From assembly GCA_960531495.1 (NCBI GenBank), contig OY482852.1:33454117-33518116 (forward strand): a stretch of 64,000 nt of DNA, in the 5' to 3' direction. The DNA is from Zeus faber. Lineage: Eukaryota > Chordata > Actinopteri > Zeiformes > Zeidae. Shown here in pieces: positions 1 through 13,162 of this stretch (its first letter is position 1; each line of letters opens with the position of its first letter). The notes under the pieces are model-generated. The model did no database searches. It was not told where the DNA came from and worked only from the letters and a program-made list of their open reading frames with translations. The position numbers and the translations under genes are program-made.

Positions 1-2045
1 TTCAATCTTTCTTTCAATCTTTCTTTCAATCTTTCTTTCAATCGTTCTTTCATTCTTTATTTTAATCTTTCAATCTTTCTTTAATTGTTTCTTTCAATCT
101 TTCTGTCTTTCAATATTTCTTTCTATCTTTCAATCTTTCTTTTTTTTTCAATCTTTCTTTCAATCTTTCTTTTATTCTATCTTTAAATCTTTCTGTTTTT
201 TCAATCTTTCTTGCAATCTTTCTTTCAGTCTTTCAATCTGTCTTTCAAACTTTCAATCTTTCTTTCAATCTTTCAATCTTTCAATCTTTCTTTCAATTTT
301 TCTTTCAATCTTTCAGTCTTTCTTTCATTCTTTCTTTCAATCTTTCAATCTTTCAATCTTTCAATCTTTCTTTCATTCTTTCTTTCAATCTTTCAATCTT
401 TCTTTCAATATTTCTTTCAATCTTTCTTTCTGTCAATCTTTCTTTCCATCTTTCTTTCCATCTTTCTGTCATTCTTTCCTTCAGTCTTTCAATCTTTCTT
501 TTAATCTTTCTTTCAATTTTTCTTTCAATCTTTCTTTCATTCTTTCCTTCAATCTTTCAATCTTTCTTTCAATCTTTCTTTCAATCTTTCATTCATTCCT
601 TCTTTCAATCTTTCAATCTTTCTTTCAATATTTCTTTCAATCTTTTTTACTTTCAATCTTTCTTTCTTTAAATCTTTCTTTCAATCTTTCTTTCAAACTT
701 TCATTCTTTATTTCAATATTTCAATCGTTCAATCTTTCTTTCATTCTTTCTTTCAATCTTTCTTTCAATCTTTCAATCTTTCTTTCAATCTTTCTTTCAA
801 TCTTTCTTTCTTTAAATCTTTCTTTCAATCTTTCTTTCAAACTTTCAATCTTTATTTCAATCTTTCAATCTTTCAATCTTTCTTTCATTCTTTCTTTCAA
901 TATTTCAATCTTTCAATCTTTCTTTCAATCTTTCTTTCAATCTTTCATTCATTCCTTCTTTCAATCTTTCAATCTTTCTTTCAATATTTCTTTCAATCTT
1001 TTTTACTTTCAATCTTTCTTTCTTTAAATCTTTCTTTCAATCTTTCTTTCAAACTTTCATTCTTTATTTCAATATTTCAATCGTTCAATCTTTCTTTCAT
1101 TCTTTCTTTCAATCTTTCTTTCAATCTTTCAATCTTTCTTTCAATGTTTCTTTCAATCTTTCTTTCTTTAAATCTTTCTTTCAATCTTTCTTTCAAACTT
1201 TCAATCTTTATTTCAATCTTTCAATCTTTCAATCTTTCTTTCATTCTTTCTTTCAATATTTCAATCTTTCAATCTTTCTTTCATTCTTTCTTTCAATCTT
1301 TCAATCTTTCTTTAATTCTTTCTTTCAATCTTTCTTTCTTTCAATTTTTCTATCTTTCAATATTTCTTCCAATCTTTCAATCTTTCTTTTGTTATTCTTT
1401 CAATCTTTCTTTCTTTCAATCTTTCTTTCCATCTATCTTTCAATCTTTCTTTCATTCTTTCTTTCAATCTTCCTTTTTTCAATCTTTCTTGCAAACTTTC
1501 TTTCAATTGTTTAATCTTTCAATCTTTCTTTCATTCTTTCTTACAGTCTTTCAATCTTTTTTTCAATCTTACTTTCAATCTTTCAATCTTTCTTTCTATC
1601 TATCTTTCAATCTTTCTTTCATTCTTTATTTCAATCTTTGTTTCATTCTTTCTTTCAATCTTTCTTTCAATCGTTCTTTCAATCTTTCTTTCAATCTTTC
1701 TTTCATTCTTTCTTTTAATCTTTCTTTTTTTCAATCTTTTTTTCAATCTTTCTTTCATTCTTTCTTTCACTCTTTCAATCTTTCTTTCAATCTATCTTTC
1801 TTTTTTCAATCTTTCTTTCATTCTTTCTATAAATCTTTCTTTCTTTCAATCTTTCTATCAGTCTTTCAATCTTTCTTTAAATCTATCTTTCATTCTTTCT
1901 TTCAATCTTTCAATCTTTCTTTCATTCTTTCTTTCAATCTTTCTTACTTTCAATTTTTCTATCTTTCAATATTTCTTCCAATCGTTCAATCTTTCTTTCA
2001 TTATTTCTTTCAATCTTTCTTTCTTTCAATCTTTCTTTCCATCTT
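1..2045 (+). repeat. Higher-order repeat of the pyrimidine array, copy 1
   Basis: Bases 1 to about 2045 recur at an offset of 6916 bp (about 6917-8960), with the same irregular landmarks in the same order: the long T-run near 130-150, a 'TTTTTTACTTTC' near 645, and rare 'TTGCAA' words. Ends are approximate because the basic word is everywhere. The left end is cut by the window edge. Confidence 0.8.
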
Positions 2046-2749
2046 TCTTTCAATCTTTCTTTCCATCTTTCTTTCAATCTTTCTTTCATTCTTTCTTTCA
2101 ATCTTTCTTTTTTCAATCTTTCTTGCAATCTTTCTTTCAATTGTTTAATCTTTCAATCTTTCTTTCATTCATTCTTTCATTCTTTCTTTCAATCTTTCTT
2201 TCAATCGTTCTTTCTTTCTTTTAGTCTTTCTTTCAATCTTTCAATTTTTCAATCTTTCTTTCATTCTTTCTTTTAATCTTTCAATCTTTCTTTCATTGTT
2301 TCTTTCAATCTTTCTTTCATTCTTTCTTTCATTCTTTCTTTCAATCTTTCTTTCAATCGTTCTTTCTTTCTTTTAGTCTTTCTTTCAATCTTTCAATTTT
2401 TCAATCTTTCTTTCATTCTTTCTTTTAATCTTTCAATCTTTCTTTCATTCTTTCCTTCAGTCTTTCATTCTTTCTTTCAATCTTTCTTTTTTCAATCTTT
2501 CTTGCAATCGTTCTTTCAATTGTTTAATCTTTCAATCTTTCTTTCATTCTTTCTTTCAGTCTTTCAATCTTTTTTTCAATCTTTCTTTCATTCTTTCTTT
2601 CAATCTTTCTGTCCGTCATTCTTTCTTTCAGTCTTTCTTTCATTCTTTATTTCAATCTTTGTTTCATTCTTTCTTTCAATCTTTCATTCAATCTTTCTTT
2701 CAATCTTTCTTTCATTCTTTAATTCAATCTTTCTTTCAATCTTTCAATC

Positions 2750-3815
2750 TTTCTTTCAATATTTCTTTCAATCTTTCTTTCTTTAAATCTTTCTTTCAAT
2801 CTTTCTTTCAAACTTTCAATCTTTATTTTAATCTTTCTTTCAATATTTCAATCTTTCTTTCATTCTTTCTTTCAATCTTTCAATCTTTCTTTAATTCTTT
2901 CTTTCAATCTTTCAATCTTTCTTTTGTTATTCTTTCAATCTTTCTTTCTTTCAATCTTTCTATCCATCTATCTTTCAATCTTTCTTTCATTCTTTCTTTC
3001 AATCTTTCTTTTTTCAAACTTTCTTGCAAACTTTCTTTCAATTGTTTAATCTTTCAATCTTTCTTTCATTCTTTCTTTCAGTCTTTCAATCTTTTTTTCA
3101 TTCTTTCTTTCAATATTTCAATCTTTCTTTCATTCTTTCTTTCAATCTTTCAATCTTTCTTTCATTCTTTCTTTCAATCTTTCTTACTTTCAATTTTTCT
3201 ATCTTTCAAAATTTCTTCCAATCGTTCAATCTTTCTTTCATTATTTCTTTCAATCTTTCTTTCTTTCAATCTTTCTTTCCATCTTTCTTTCAATCTTTCT
3301 TTCATTCTTTCTTTCAATCTTTCAATCTTTCAATCTTTCAATCTTTCTTTCATTCTTTCTTTCAATCTTTCAATCTTTCTTTCAGTATTTCTTTCAATCT
3401 TTCTTTCTTTCAATCTTTCTTTCCATCTTTCTTTCCATCTTTCTTTCATTCTTTCCTTCAGTCTTTCAATCTTTCTTTCAATCTTTCTTTCAATCTTTCT
3501 TTTTTTCAATCTTTTTTTCAATCTTTCTTTCATTCTTTCTTTCACTCTTTCAATCTTTCTTTCAATCTATCTTTCTTTTTTCAATCTTTCTTTCATTCTT
3601 TCTATAAATCTTTCTTTCTTTCAATCTTTCTTTCAGTCTTTCAATCTTTCTTTAAATCTATCTTTCATTCTTTCTTTCAATCTTTCAATCTTTCTTTCAT
3701 TCTTTCTTTCAATCTTTCTTACTTTCAATTTTTCTATCTTTCAATATTTCTTCCAATCGTTCAATCTTTCTTTCATTATTTCTTTCAATCTTTCTTTCTT
3801 TCAATCTTTCTTTCC
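2750..3815 (+). repeat. Pyrimidine-array segment duplicated at offset 2879
   Basis: This segment is repeated at about 5630-6694. The word CTTTAAATCT at 2781 corresponds to 5660, and the stop-free segment starting at 3024 corresponds to 5903. Boundaries are approximate. Confidence 0.7.
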
Positions 3816-5158
3816 ATCTTTCTTTCCATCTTTCTTTCATTCTTTCCTTCAGTCTTTCAATCTTTCTTTCAATCTTTCTTTCAATCTTTCTTTTTTTCAA
3901 TCTTTTTTTCAATCTTTCTTTCATTCTTTCTTTCAATCTTTCAATCTTTCTTTCAATCTATCTTTCTTTTTTCAATCTTTCTTTCATTCTTTCTATAAAT
4001 CTTTCTTTCTTTCAATCTTTCTTTCAGTCTTTCAATCTTTCTTTAAATCTATCTTTCATTCTTTCTTTCAATCTTTCAATCTTTCTTTCATTCTTTCTTT
4101 CATTCTTTCTTTCAATCTTTCTTACTTTAAATTTTTCTATCTTTCAATATTTCTTCCAATCGTTCAATCTTTCTTTCATTATTTCTTTCAATCTTTCTTT
4201 CTTTCAATCTTTCTTTCCATCTTTCTTTCAATCTTTCTTTCATTCTTTCTTTCAATGTTTCTTTTTTCAATATTTCTTTCAATCAGTCAATTTTTCTTTC
4301 ATTCTTTCTTTCAATCGTTCTTTCATTCTTTCTTTCAATCTTTCATTCAATCTTTCTTTCAATCTTTCTTTCAATCTTTCTTTCAATGTTTCTTTTTTCA
4401 ACATTTCTTTCAATCAGTCAATTTTTCTTTCATTCTTTCTTTCAATCGTTCTTTCATTCTTTCTTTCAATCTTTCAATCTTTCTTTAAATATTTCAATCA
4501 TTCAATCTTTCTTTCAATCTTCTTTCAATCGTTCAATCTTTCTTTCATTCTTTCTTTAAATATTTCAATCTTTCAATCTTTCTTTCATTCTTTCTTTCAA
4601 TCTTTCTTACTTTCAATTTTTCTCTTTCAATATTTCTTCCAATCGTTCAATCTTTCTTTCATTATTTCTTTCAATCTTTCTTTTATCTCTTTCAATCTTT
4701 CTTTCTTTCAATCTTTCTTTCCATCTTTCTTTCAATCTTTCTTTCATTCTTTCTTTCAATCTTTCTTTTTTCAATCTTTCTTGCAATCTTTCTTTCAATT
4801 GTTTAATCTTTCAATCTTTCTTTCATTCATTCTTTCATTCTTTCTTTCAATCTTTCTTTCAATCGTTCTTTCTTTCTTTTAGTCTTTCTTTCAATCTTTC
4901 AATTTTTCAATCTTTCTTTCATTCTTTCTTTTAATCTTTCAATCTTTCTTTCATTGTTTCTTTCAATCTTTCTTTCATTCTTTCTTTCATTCTTTCTTTC
5001 AATCTTTATTTCAATCGTTCTTTCTTTCTTTTAGTCTTTCTTTCAATCTTTCAATTTTTCAATCTTTCTTTCATTCTTTCTTTTAATCTTTCAATCTTTC
5101 TTTCATTCTTTCCTTCAGTCTTTCATTCTTTCTTTCAATCTTTCTTTTTTCAATCTTT

Positions 5159-5602
5159 CTTGCAATCGTTCTTTCAATTGTTTAATCTTTCAATCTTTCT
5201 TTCGTTCTTTCTTTCAGTCTTTCAACCTTTTTTCAATCTTTCTTTCATTCTTTCTTTCAATCTTTCTGTCCGTCATTCTTTCTTTCAGTCTTTCTTTCAT
5301 TCTTTATTTCAATCTTTGTTTCATTCTTTCTTTCAATCTTTCATTCAATCTTTCTTTCAATCTTTCTTTTTTCAATCTTTCTTGCAATCGTTCTTTCAAT
5401 TGTTTAATCTTTCAATCTTTCTTTCGTTCTTTCTTTCAGTCTTTCAACCTTTTTTCAATCTTTCTTTCATTCTTTCTTTCAATCTTTCTGTCCGTCATTC
5501 TTTCTTTCAGTCTTTCTTTCATTCTTTATTTCAATCTTTGTTTCATTCTTTCTTTCAATCTTTCATTCAATCTTTCTTTCAATCTTTCTTTCATTCTTTC
5601 TT
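5159..5602 (+). repeat. 222-bp tandem direct duplication inside the pyrimidine array
   Basis: Two adjacent copies, 5159-5380 and 5381-5602. Both start with CTTGCAATCG and carry the unusual CTGTCCGTCATTC at the same phase. A related single copy lies near 2500-2720. Confidence 0.8.
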
Positions 5603-6916
5603 TCAATCTTTCTTTCAATCTTTCAATCTTTCTTTCAATATTTCTTTCAATCTTTCTTTCTTTAAATCTTTCTTTCAATCTTTCTTTCAAACTTTCAATC
5701 TTTATTTTAATCTTTCTTTCAATATTTCAATCTTTCTTTCATTCTTTCTTTCAATCTTTCAATCTTTCTTTAATTCTTTCTTTCAATCTTTCAATCTTTC
5801 TTTTGTTATTCTTTCAATCTTTCTTTCTTTCAATCTTTCTATCCATCTATCTTTCAATCTTTCTTTCATTCTTTCTTTCAATCTTTCTTTTTTCAAACTT
5901 TCTTGCAAACTTTCTTTCAATTGTTTAATCTTTCAATCTTTCTTTCATTCTTTCTTTCAGTCTTTCAATCTTTTTTTCATTCTTTCTTTCAATATTTCAA
6001 TCTTTCTTTCATTCTTTCTTTCAATCTTTCAATCTTTCTTTCATTCTTTCTTTCAATCTTTCTTACTTTCAATTTTTCTATCTTTCAAAATTTCTTCCAA
6101 TCGTTCAATCTTTCTTTCATTATTTCTTTCAATCTTTCTTTCTTTCAATCTTTCTTTCCATCTTTCTTTCAATCTTTCTTTCATTCTTTCTTTCAATCTT
6201 TCAATCTTTCAATCTTTCAATCTTTCTTTCATTCTTTCTTTCAATCTTTCAATCTTTCTTTCAGTATTTCTTTCAATCTTTCTTTCTTTCAATCTTTCTT
6301 TCCATCTTTCTTTCCATCTTTCTTTCATTCTTTCCTTCAGTCTTTCAATCTTTCTTTCAATCTTTCTTTCAATCTTTCTTTTTTTCAATCTTTTTTTCAA
6401 TCTTTCTTTCATTCTTTCTTTCACTCTTTCAATCTTTCTTTCAATCTATCTTTCTTTTTTCAATCTTTCTTTCATTCTTTCTATAAATCTTTCTTTCTTT
6501 CAATCTTTCTATCAGTCTTTCAATCTTTCTTTAAATCTATCTTTCATTCTTTCTTTCAATCTTTCAATCTTTCTTTCATTCTTTCTTTCAATCTTTCTTA
6601 CTTTCAATTTTTCTATCTTTCAATATTTCTTCCAATCGTTCAATCTTTCTTTCATTATTTCTTTCAATCTTTCTTTCTTTCAATCTTTCTTTCCATCTTT
6701 CTTTCAATCTTTCTTTCATTCTTTCTTTCAATGTTTCTTTTTTCAATATTTCTTTCAATCAGTCAATTTTTCTTTCATTCTTTCTTTCAATCGTTCTTTC
6801 ATTCTTTCTTTCAATGTTTCTTTTTTCAATATTTCTTTCAATCAGTCAATTTTTCTTTCATTCTTTCTTTCAATCGTTCTTTCATTCTTTCTTTCAATCT
6901 TTCATTCAATCTTTCT

Positions 6917-8960
6917 TTCAATCTTTCTTTCAATCTTTCTTTCAATCTTTCTTTCAATCGTTCTTTCATTCTTTATTTTAATCTTTCAATCTTTCTTTAA
7001 TTGTTTCTTTCAATCTTTCTGTCTTTCAATATTTCTTTCTATCTTTCAATCTTTCTTTTTTTTTCAATCTTTCTTTCAATCTTTCTTTTATTCTATCTTT
7101 AAATCTTTCTGTTTTTTCAATCTTTCTTGCAATCTTTCTTTCAGTCTTTCAATCTGTCTTTCAAACTTTCAATCTTTCTTTCAATCTTTCAATCTTTCAA
7201 TCTTTCTTTCAATTTTTCTTTCAATCTTTCAGTCTTTCTTTCATTCTTTCTTTCAATCTTTCAATCTTTCAATCTTTCAATCTTTCTTTCATTCTTTCTT
7301 TCAATCTTTCAATCTTTCTTTCAATATTTCTTTCAATCTTTCTTTCTGTCAATCTTTCTTTCCATCTTTCTTTCCATCTTTCTGTCATTCTTTCCTTCAG
7401 TCTTTCAATCTTTCTTTTAATCTTTCTTTCAATTTTTCTTTCAATCTTTCTTTCATTCTTTCCTTCAATCTTTCAATCTTTCTTTCAATCTTTCTTTCAA
7501 TCTTTCATTCATTCCTTCTTTCAATCTTTCAATCTTTCTTTCAATATTTCTTTCAATCTTTTTTACTTTCAATCTTTCTTTCTTTAAATCTTTCTTTCAA
7601 TCTTTCTTTCAAACTTTCATTCTTTATTTCAATATTTCAATCGTTCAATCTTTCTTTCATTCTTTCTTTCAATCTTTCTTTCAATCTTTCAATCTTTCTT
7701 TCAATCTTTCTTTCAATCTTTCTTTCTTTAAATCTTTCTTTCAATCTTTCTTTCAAACTTTCAATCTTTATTTCAATCTTTCAATCTTTCAATCTTTCTT
7801 TCATTCTTTCTTTCAATATTTCAATCTTTCAATCTTTCTTTCAATCTTTCTTTCAATCTTTCATTCATTCCTTCTTTCAATCTTTCAATCTTTCTTTCAA
7901 TATTTCTTTCAATCTTTTTTACTTTCAATCTTTCTTTCTTTAAATCTTTCTTTCAATCTTTCTTTCAAACTTTCATTCTTTATTTCAATATTTCAATCGT
8001 TCAATCTTTCTTTCATTCTTTCTTTCAATCTTTCTTTCAATCTTTCAATCTTTCTTTCAATGTTTCTTTCAATCTTTCTTTCTTTAAATCTTTCTTTCAA
8101 TCTTTCTTTCAAACTTTCAATCTTTATTTCAATCTTTCAATCTTTCAATCTTTCTTTCATTCTTTCTTTCAATATTTCAATCTTTCAATCTTTCTTTCAT
8201 TCTTTCTTTCAATCTTTCAATCTTTCTTTAATTCTTTCTTTCAATCTTTCTTTCTTTCAATTTTTCTATCTTTCAATATTTCTTCCAATCTTTCAATCTT
8301 TCTTTTGTTATTCTTTCAATCTTTCTTTCTTTCAATCTTTCTTTCCATCTATCTTTCAATCTTTCTTTCATTCTTTCTTTCAATCTTCCTTTTTTCAATC
8401 TTTCTTGCAAACTTTCTTTCAATTGTTTAATCTTTCAATCTTTCTTTCATTCTTTCTTACAGTCTTTCAATCTTTTTTTCAATCTTACTTTCAATCTTTC
8501 AATCTTTCTTTCTATCTATCTTTCAATCTTTCTTTCATTCTTTATTTCAATCTTTGTTTCATTCTTTCTTTCAATCTTTCTTTCAATCGTTCTTTCAATC
8601 TTTCTTTCAATCTTTCTTTCATTCTTTCTTTTAATCTTTCTTTTTTTCAATCTTTTTTTCAATCTTTCTTTCATTCTTTCTTTCACTCTTTCAATCTTTC
8701 TTTCAATCTATCTTTCTTTTTTCAATCTTTCTTTCATTCTTTCTATAAATCTTTCTTTCTTTCAATCTTTCTATCAGTCTTTCAATCTTTCTTTAAATCT
8801 ATCTTTCATTCTTTCTTTCAATCTTTCAATCTTTCTTTCATTCTTTCTTTCAATCTTTCTTACTTTCAATTTTTCTATCTTTCAATATTTCTTCCAATCG
8901 TTCAATCTTTCTTTCATTATTTCTTTCAATCTTTCTTTCTTTCAATCTTTCTTTCCATCT
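6917..8960 (+). repeat. Higher-order repeat of the pyrimidine array, copy 2
   Basis: Direct copy of 1-2045 at offset 6916. Landmark strings match in order, and the stop-free segments starting at 211 and 1144 reappear at 7127 and 8060. The first about 1.3 kb is copied again at offset 2859 (9776 onward). Confidence 0.8.
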
Positions 8961-9775
8961 TTCTTTCAATCTTTCTTTCATTCTTTCTTTCAATGTTTCT
9001 TTTTTCAATATTTCTTTCAATCAGTCAATTTTTCTTTCATTCTTTCTTTCAATCGTTCTTTCATTCTTTCTTTCAATGTTTCTTTTTTCAATATTTCTTT
9101 CAATCAGTCAATTTTTCTTTCATTCTTTCTTTCAATCGTTCTTTCATTCTTTCTTTCAATCTTTCATTCAATCTTTCTTTCAATCTTTCTTTCAATCTTT
9201 CTTTCAATCTTTCTTTCAATCGTTCTTTCAATCTTTCTTTTTTTCAATCTTTTTTTCAATCTTTCTTTCATTCTTTCTTTCACTCTTTCAATCTTTCTTT
9301 CAATCTATCTTTCTTTTTTCAATCTTTCTTTCATTCTTTCTATAAATCTTTCTTTCTTTCAATCTTTCTATCAGTCTTTCAATCTTTCTTTAAATCTATC
9401 TTTCATTCTTTCTTTCAATCTTTCAATCTTTCTTTCATTCTTTCTTTCAATCTCTCTTACTTTCAATTTTTCTATCTTTCAATATTTCTTCCAATCGTTC
9501 AATCTTTCTTTCATTATTTCTTTCAATCTTTCTTTCTTTCAATCTTTCTTTCCATCTTTCTTTCAATCTTTCTTTCATTCTTTCTTTCAATGTTTCTTTT
9601 TTCAATATTTCTTTCAATCAGTCAATTTTTCTTTCATTCTTTCTTTCAATCGTTCTTTCATTCTTTCTTTCAATGTTTCTTTTTTCAATATTTCTTTCAA
9701 TCAGTCAATTTTTCTTTCATTCTTTCTTTCAATCGTTCTTTCATTCTTTCTTTCAATCTTTCATTCAATCTTTCT

Positions 9776-11068
9776 TTCAATCTTTCTTTCAATCTTTCTT
9801 TCAATCTTTCTTTCAATCGTTCTTTCATTCTTTATTTTAATCTTTCAATCTTTCTTTAATTGTTTCTTTCAATCTTTCTGTCTTTCAATATTTCTTTCTA
9901 TCTTTCAATCTTTCTTTTTTTTTCAATCTTTCTTTCAATCTTTCTTTTATTCTATCTTTAAATCTTTCTGTTTTTTCAATCTTTCTTGCAATCTTTCTTT
10001 CAGTCTTTCAATCTGTCTTTCAAACTTTCAATCTTTCTTTCAATCTTTCAATCTTTCAATCTTTCTTTCAATTTTTCTTTCAATCTTTCAGTCTTTCTTT
10101 CATTCTTTCTTTCAATCTTTCAATCTTTCAATCTTTCAATCTTTCTTTCATTCTTTCTTTCAATCTTTCAATCTTTCTTTCAATATTTCTTTCAATCTTT
10201 CTTTCTGTCAATCTTTCTTTCCATCTTTCTTTCCATCTTTCTGTCATTCTTTCCTTCAGTCTTTCAATCTTTCTTTTAATCTTTCTTTCAATTTTTCTTT
10301 CAATCTTTCTTTCATTCTTTCCTTCAATCTTTCAATCTTTCTTTCAATCTTTCTTTCAATCTTTCATTCATTCCTTCTTTCAATCTTTCAATCTTTCTTT
10401 CAATATTTCTTTCAATCTTTTTTACTTTCAATCTTTCTTTCTTTAAATCTTTCTTTCAATCTTTCTTTCAAACTTTCATTCTTTATTTCAATATTTCAAT
10501 CGTTCAATCTTTCTTTCATTCTTTCTTTCAATCTTTCTTTCAATCTTTCAATCTTTCTTTCAATCTTTCTTTCAATCTTTCTTTCTTTAAATCTTTCTTT
10601 CAATCTTTCTTTCAAACTTTCAATCTTTATTTCAATCTTTCAATCTTTCAATCTTTCTTTCATTCTTTCTTTCAATATTTCAATCTTTCAATCTTTCTTT
10701 CAATCTTTCTTTCAATCTTTCATTCATTCCTTCTTTCAATCTTTCAATCTTTCTTTCAATATTTCTTTCAATCTTTTTTACTTTCAATCTTTCTTTCTTT
10801 AAATCTTTCTTTCAATCTTTCTTTCAAACTTTCATTCTTTATTTCAATATTTCAATCGTTCAATCTTTCTTTCATTCTTTCTTTCAATCTTTCTTTCAAT
10901 CTTTCAATCTTTCTTTCAATGTTTCTTTCAATCTTTCTTTCTTTAAATCTTTCTTTCAATCTTTCTTTCAAACTTTCAATCTTTATTTCAATCTTTCAAT
11001 CTTTCAATCTTTCTTTCATTCTTTCTTTCAATATTTCAATCTTTCAATCTTTCTTTCATTCTTTCTTT
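9776..11068 (+). repeat. Higher-order repeat of the pyrimidine array, copy 3 (partial)
   Basis: Matches about 6917-8209 at offset 2859. Landmarks at 7127 and 8060 reappear at 9986 and 10919. It then diverges into another duplicated segment near 11068. Confidence 0.75.
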
Positions 11069-11080
11069 CAATCTTTCTTT

Positions 11081-12430
11081 CATTCCTTCTTTCAATCTTT
11101 CAATCTTTCTTTCAATATTTCTTTCAATCTTTCTTTCTGTCAATCTTTCTTTCCATCTTTCTTTCCATCTTTCTGTCATTCTTTCCTTCAGTCTTTCAAT
11201 CTTTCTTTTAATCTTTCTTTCAATTTTTCTTTCAATCTTTCTTTCATTCTTTCCTTCAATCTTTCAATCTTTCTTTCAATCTTTCTTTCAATCTTTCATT
11301 CATTCCTTCTTTCAATCTTTCAATCTTTCTTTCAATATTTCTTTCAATCTTTTTTACTTTCAATCTTTCTTTCTTTAAATCTTTCTTTCAATCTTTCTTT
11401 CAAACTTTCATTCTTTATTTCAATATTTCAATCGTTCAATCTTTCTTTCATTCTTTCTTTCAATCTTTCTTTCAATCTTTCAATCTTTCTTTCAATCTTT
11501 CTTTCAATCTTTCTTTCTTTAAATCTTTCTTTCAATCTTTCTTTCAAACTTTCAATCTTTATTTCAATCTTTCAATCTTTCAATCTTTCTTTCATTCTTT
11601 CTTTCAATATTTCAATCTTTCAATCTTTCTTTCAATCTTTCTTTCAATCTTTCATTCATTCCTTCTTTCAATCTTTCAATCTTTCTTTCAATATTTCTTT
11701 CAATCTTTTTTACTTTCAATCTTTCTTTCTTTAAATCTTTCTTTCAATCTTTCTTTCAAACTTTCATTCTTTATTTCAATATTTCAATCGTTCAATCTTT
11801 CTTTCATTCTTTCTTTCAATCTTTCTTTCAATCTTTCAATCTTTCTTTCAATGTTTCTTTCAATCTTTCTTTCTTTAAATCTTTCTTTCAATCTTTCTTT
11901 CAAACTTTCAATCTTTATTTCAATCTTTCAATCTTTCAATCTTTCTTTCATTCTTTCTTTCAATATTTCAATCTTTCAATCTTTCTTTCATTCTTTCTTT
12001 CAATCTTTCAATCTTTCTTTAATTCTTTCTTTCAATCTTTCTTTCTTTCAATTTTTCTATCTTTCAATATTTCTTCCAATCTTTCAATCTTTCTTTTGTT
12101 ATTCTTTCAATCTTTCTTTCTTTCAATCTTTCTTTCCATCTATCTTTCAATCTTTCTTTCATTCTTTCTTTCAATCTTCCTTTTTTCAATCTTTCTTGCA
12201 AACTTTCTTTCAATTGTTTAATCTTTCAATCTTTCTTTCATTCTTTCTTACAGTCTTTCAATCTTTTTTTCAATCTTACTTTCAATCTTTCAATCTTTCT
12301 TTCTATCTATCTTTCAATCTTTCTTTCATTCTTTATTTCAATCTTTGTTTCATTCTTTCTTTCAATCTTTCTTTCAATCGTTCTTTCAATCTTTCTTTCA
12401 ATCTTTCTTTCATTCTTTCTTTTAATCTTT
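11081..12430 (+). repeat. Higher-order repeat of the pyrimidine array, copy 4 (left-truncated)
   Basis: Matches about 7290-8640 at offset 3791. For example the 'TTCATTCATTCCTTC' landmark at about 7504 recurs near 11295, and the segment starting at 8060 recurs at 11851. It lies just left of the satellite boundary. Confidence 0.7.
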
Positions 12431-12880
12431 CAATCTTTCTTTCATTGTTTCTTTCAATCTTTCTGTCTTTCAATATTTCTTTCAATCTTTCAATCTTTCT
12501 TTCTTTTTTCAATCTTTCTTTCAATCTTTCTTTTATTCTATCTTTAAATCTTTCTTTTTTTTGTAACATGTATTTGTCGAGTTATGATCATTTTCATCAT
12601 TATGTGTACATGTGGGAAAAAACGCATTTTCAGCCGATTTAAACGTCGAAAAGGGGAATTGGTTAAACGCTTCAGTCATTACTCTGTGTGACAGTGTCAG
12701 ACAGTTTAAATACAATGGTGAACTAGTATATGCTGCTAAAGCGTTGTTTGTCAAACAGTTTTAGGCCCATACAACATGTATTTGTCGAGGTATGAGCATT
12801 TTCAGAACTTGTGACGGTTTGCTGTCTAGCTGAATTAGAGAAACACCGAACCATTGTCTCTTCAGAGGTGAATGATTCAG

Positions 12881-12899
12881 AATGCTGCAGTACAGCATT
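12881..12899. other. Inverted repeat (hairpin) in B monomers, example
   Basis: AATGCTG-CAGTA-CAGCATT is a perfect 7-bp stem with a 5-base loop. It recurs in most left-array B monomers; copies reading CAGCATAG keep 6 bp. In the right array many copies are disrupted (CAGTATTC or GGTGTACTG). Confidence 0.75.
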
Positions 12900-12966
12900 G
12901 AAATTTAATTAATATGATGAACTATTATGTGCTTCCTAAGTTTTTCTCTCAGATTTCTATGCCCAT

Positions 12967-13162
12967 CTAACATGTATTTCTGGAGTTATGATCATTTTCA
13001 GAACTTGTGACGGTTTGCTGTCTAGCTGAATTAGAGAAACACCGAACCATTGTTTCTTCAGAGGTGAATGATTCAGAATGCTGCAGTACAGCATTGAAAT
13101 TTAATTAATATGATGAACTATTATGTGCTTCCTAAGTTTTTCTCTCAGATTTCTATGCCCAT
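12967..13162 (-). repeat. Representative B monomer (196 bp)
   Basis: Typical B unit. It shares with A the head containing ATGATCAT and the tail near the GCCCAT boundary, but the middle differs: GACGGTTTGCTGTCTAGC, AGAGAAACACCGAACC, a hairpin around CTGCAG, and TTTAATTAATATGATGAAC. The stretch ATGATGAAC aligns with ATGGTGAAC of A, supporting common descent. Confidence 0.9.

Larger units (their letters stand above)
1..12563. repeat. Pyrimidine-rich degenerate tetranucleotide array (TTTC/AATC)
   Basis: The whole stretch is built from 4-base words ending in TC (TTTC, AATC, ATTC, AGTC, CATC, TATC), so C recurs every fourth base on the plus strand. The commonest compounds are TTTCTTTCAATC (12 bp) and TTTCAATC (8 bp). 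G is almost absent on the plus strand. It begins before base 1 and stops abruptly at a T-run followed by satellite near 12564. All three forward frames lack stops because the words contain none, so long apparent ORFs of S/F/L/N/Q/I (for example 5160-7943) are composition artefacts. Kilobase segments are re-duplicated (separate entries). No gene, promoter or RNA is seen inside it. Confidence 0.95.

Noticed and set aside
1934-2140. Minus-strand Lys/Glu/Arg repeat ORFs (KERLKERL type) in the same array
   Set aside because: These are the complement of the same simple repeat and resemble a coiled coil only by composition.
5160-7943. Long forward ORFs (up to 927 codons) rich in S, F, L, N, Q and I in the pyrimidine array
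   Set aside because: All three forward frames are open because the 4-base words contain no stop triplets. There is no start context, no domain and no codon signal, and the period of 4 shifts the frame constantly.
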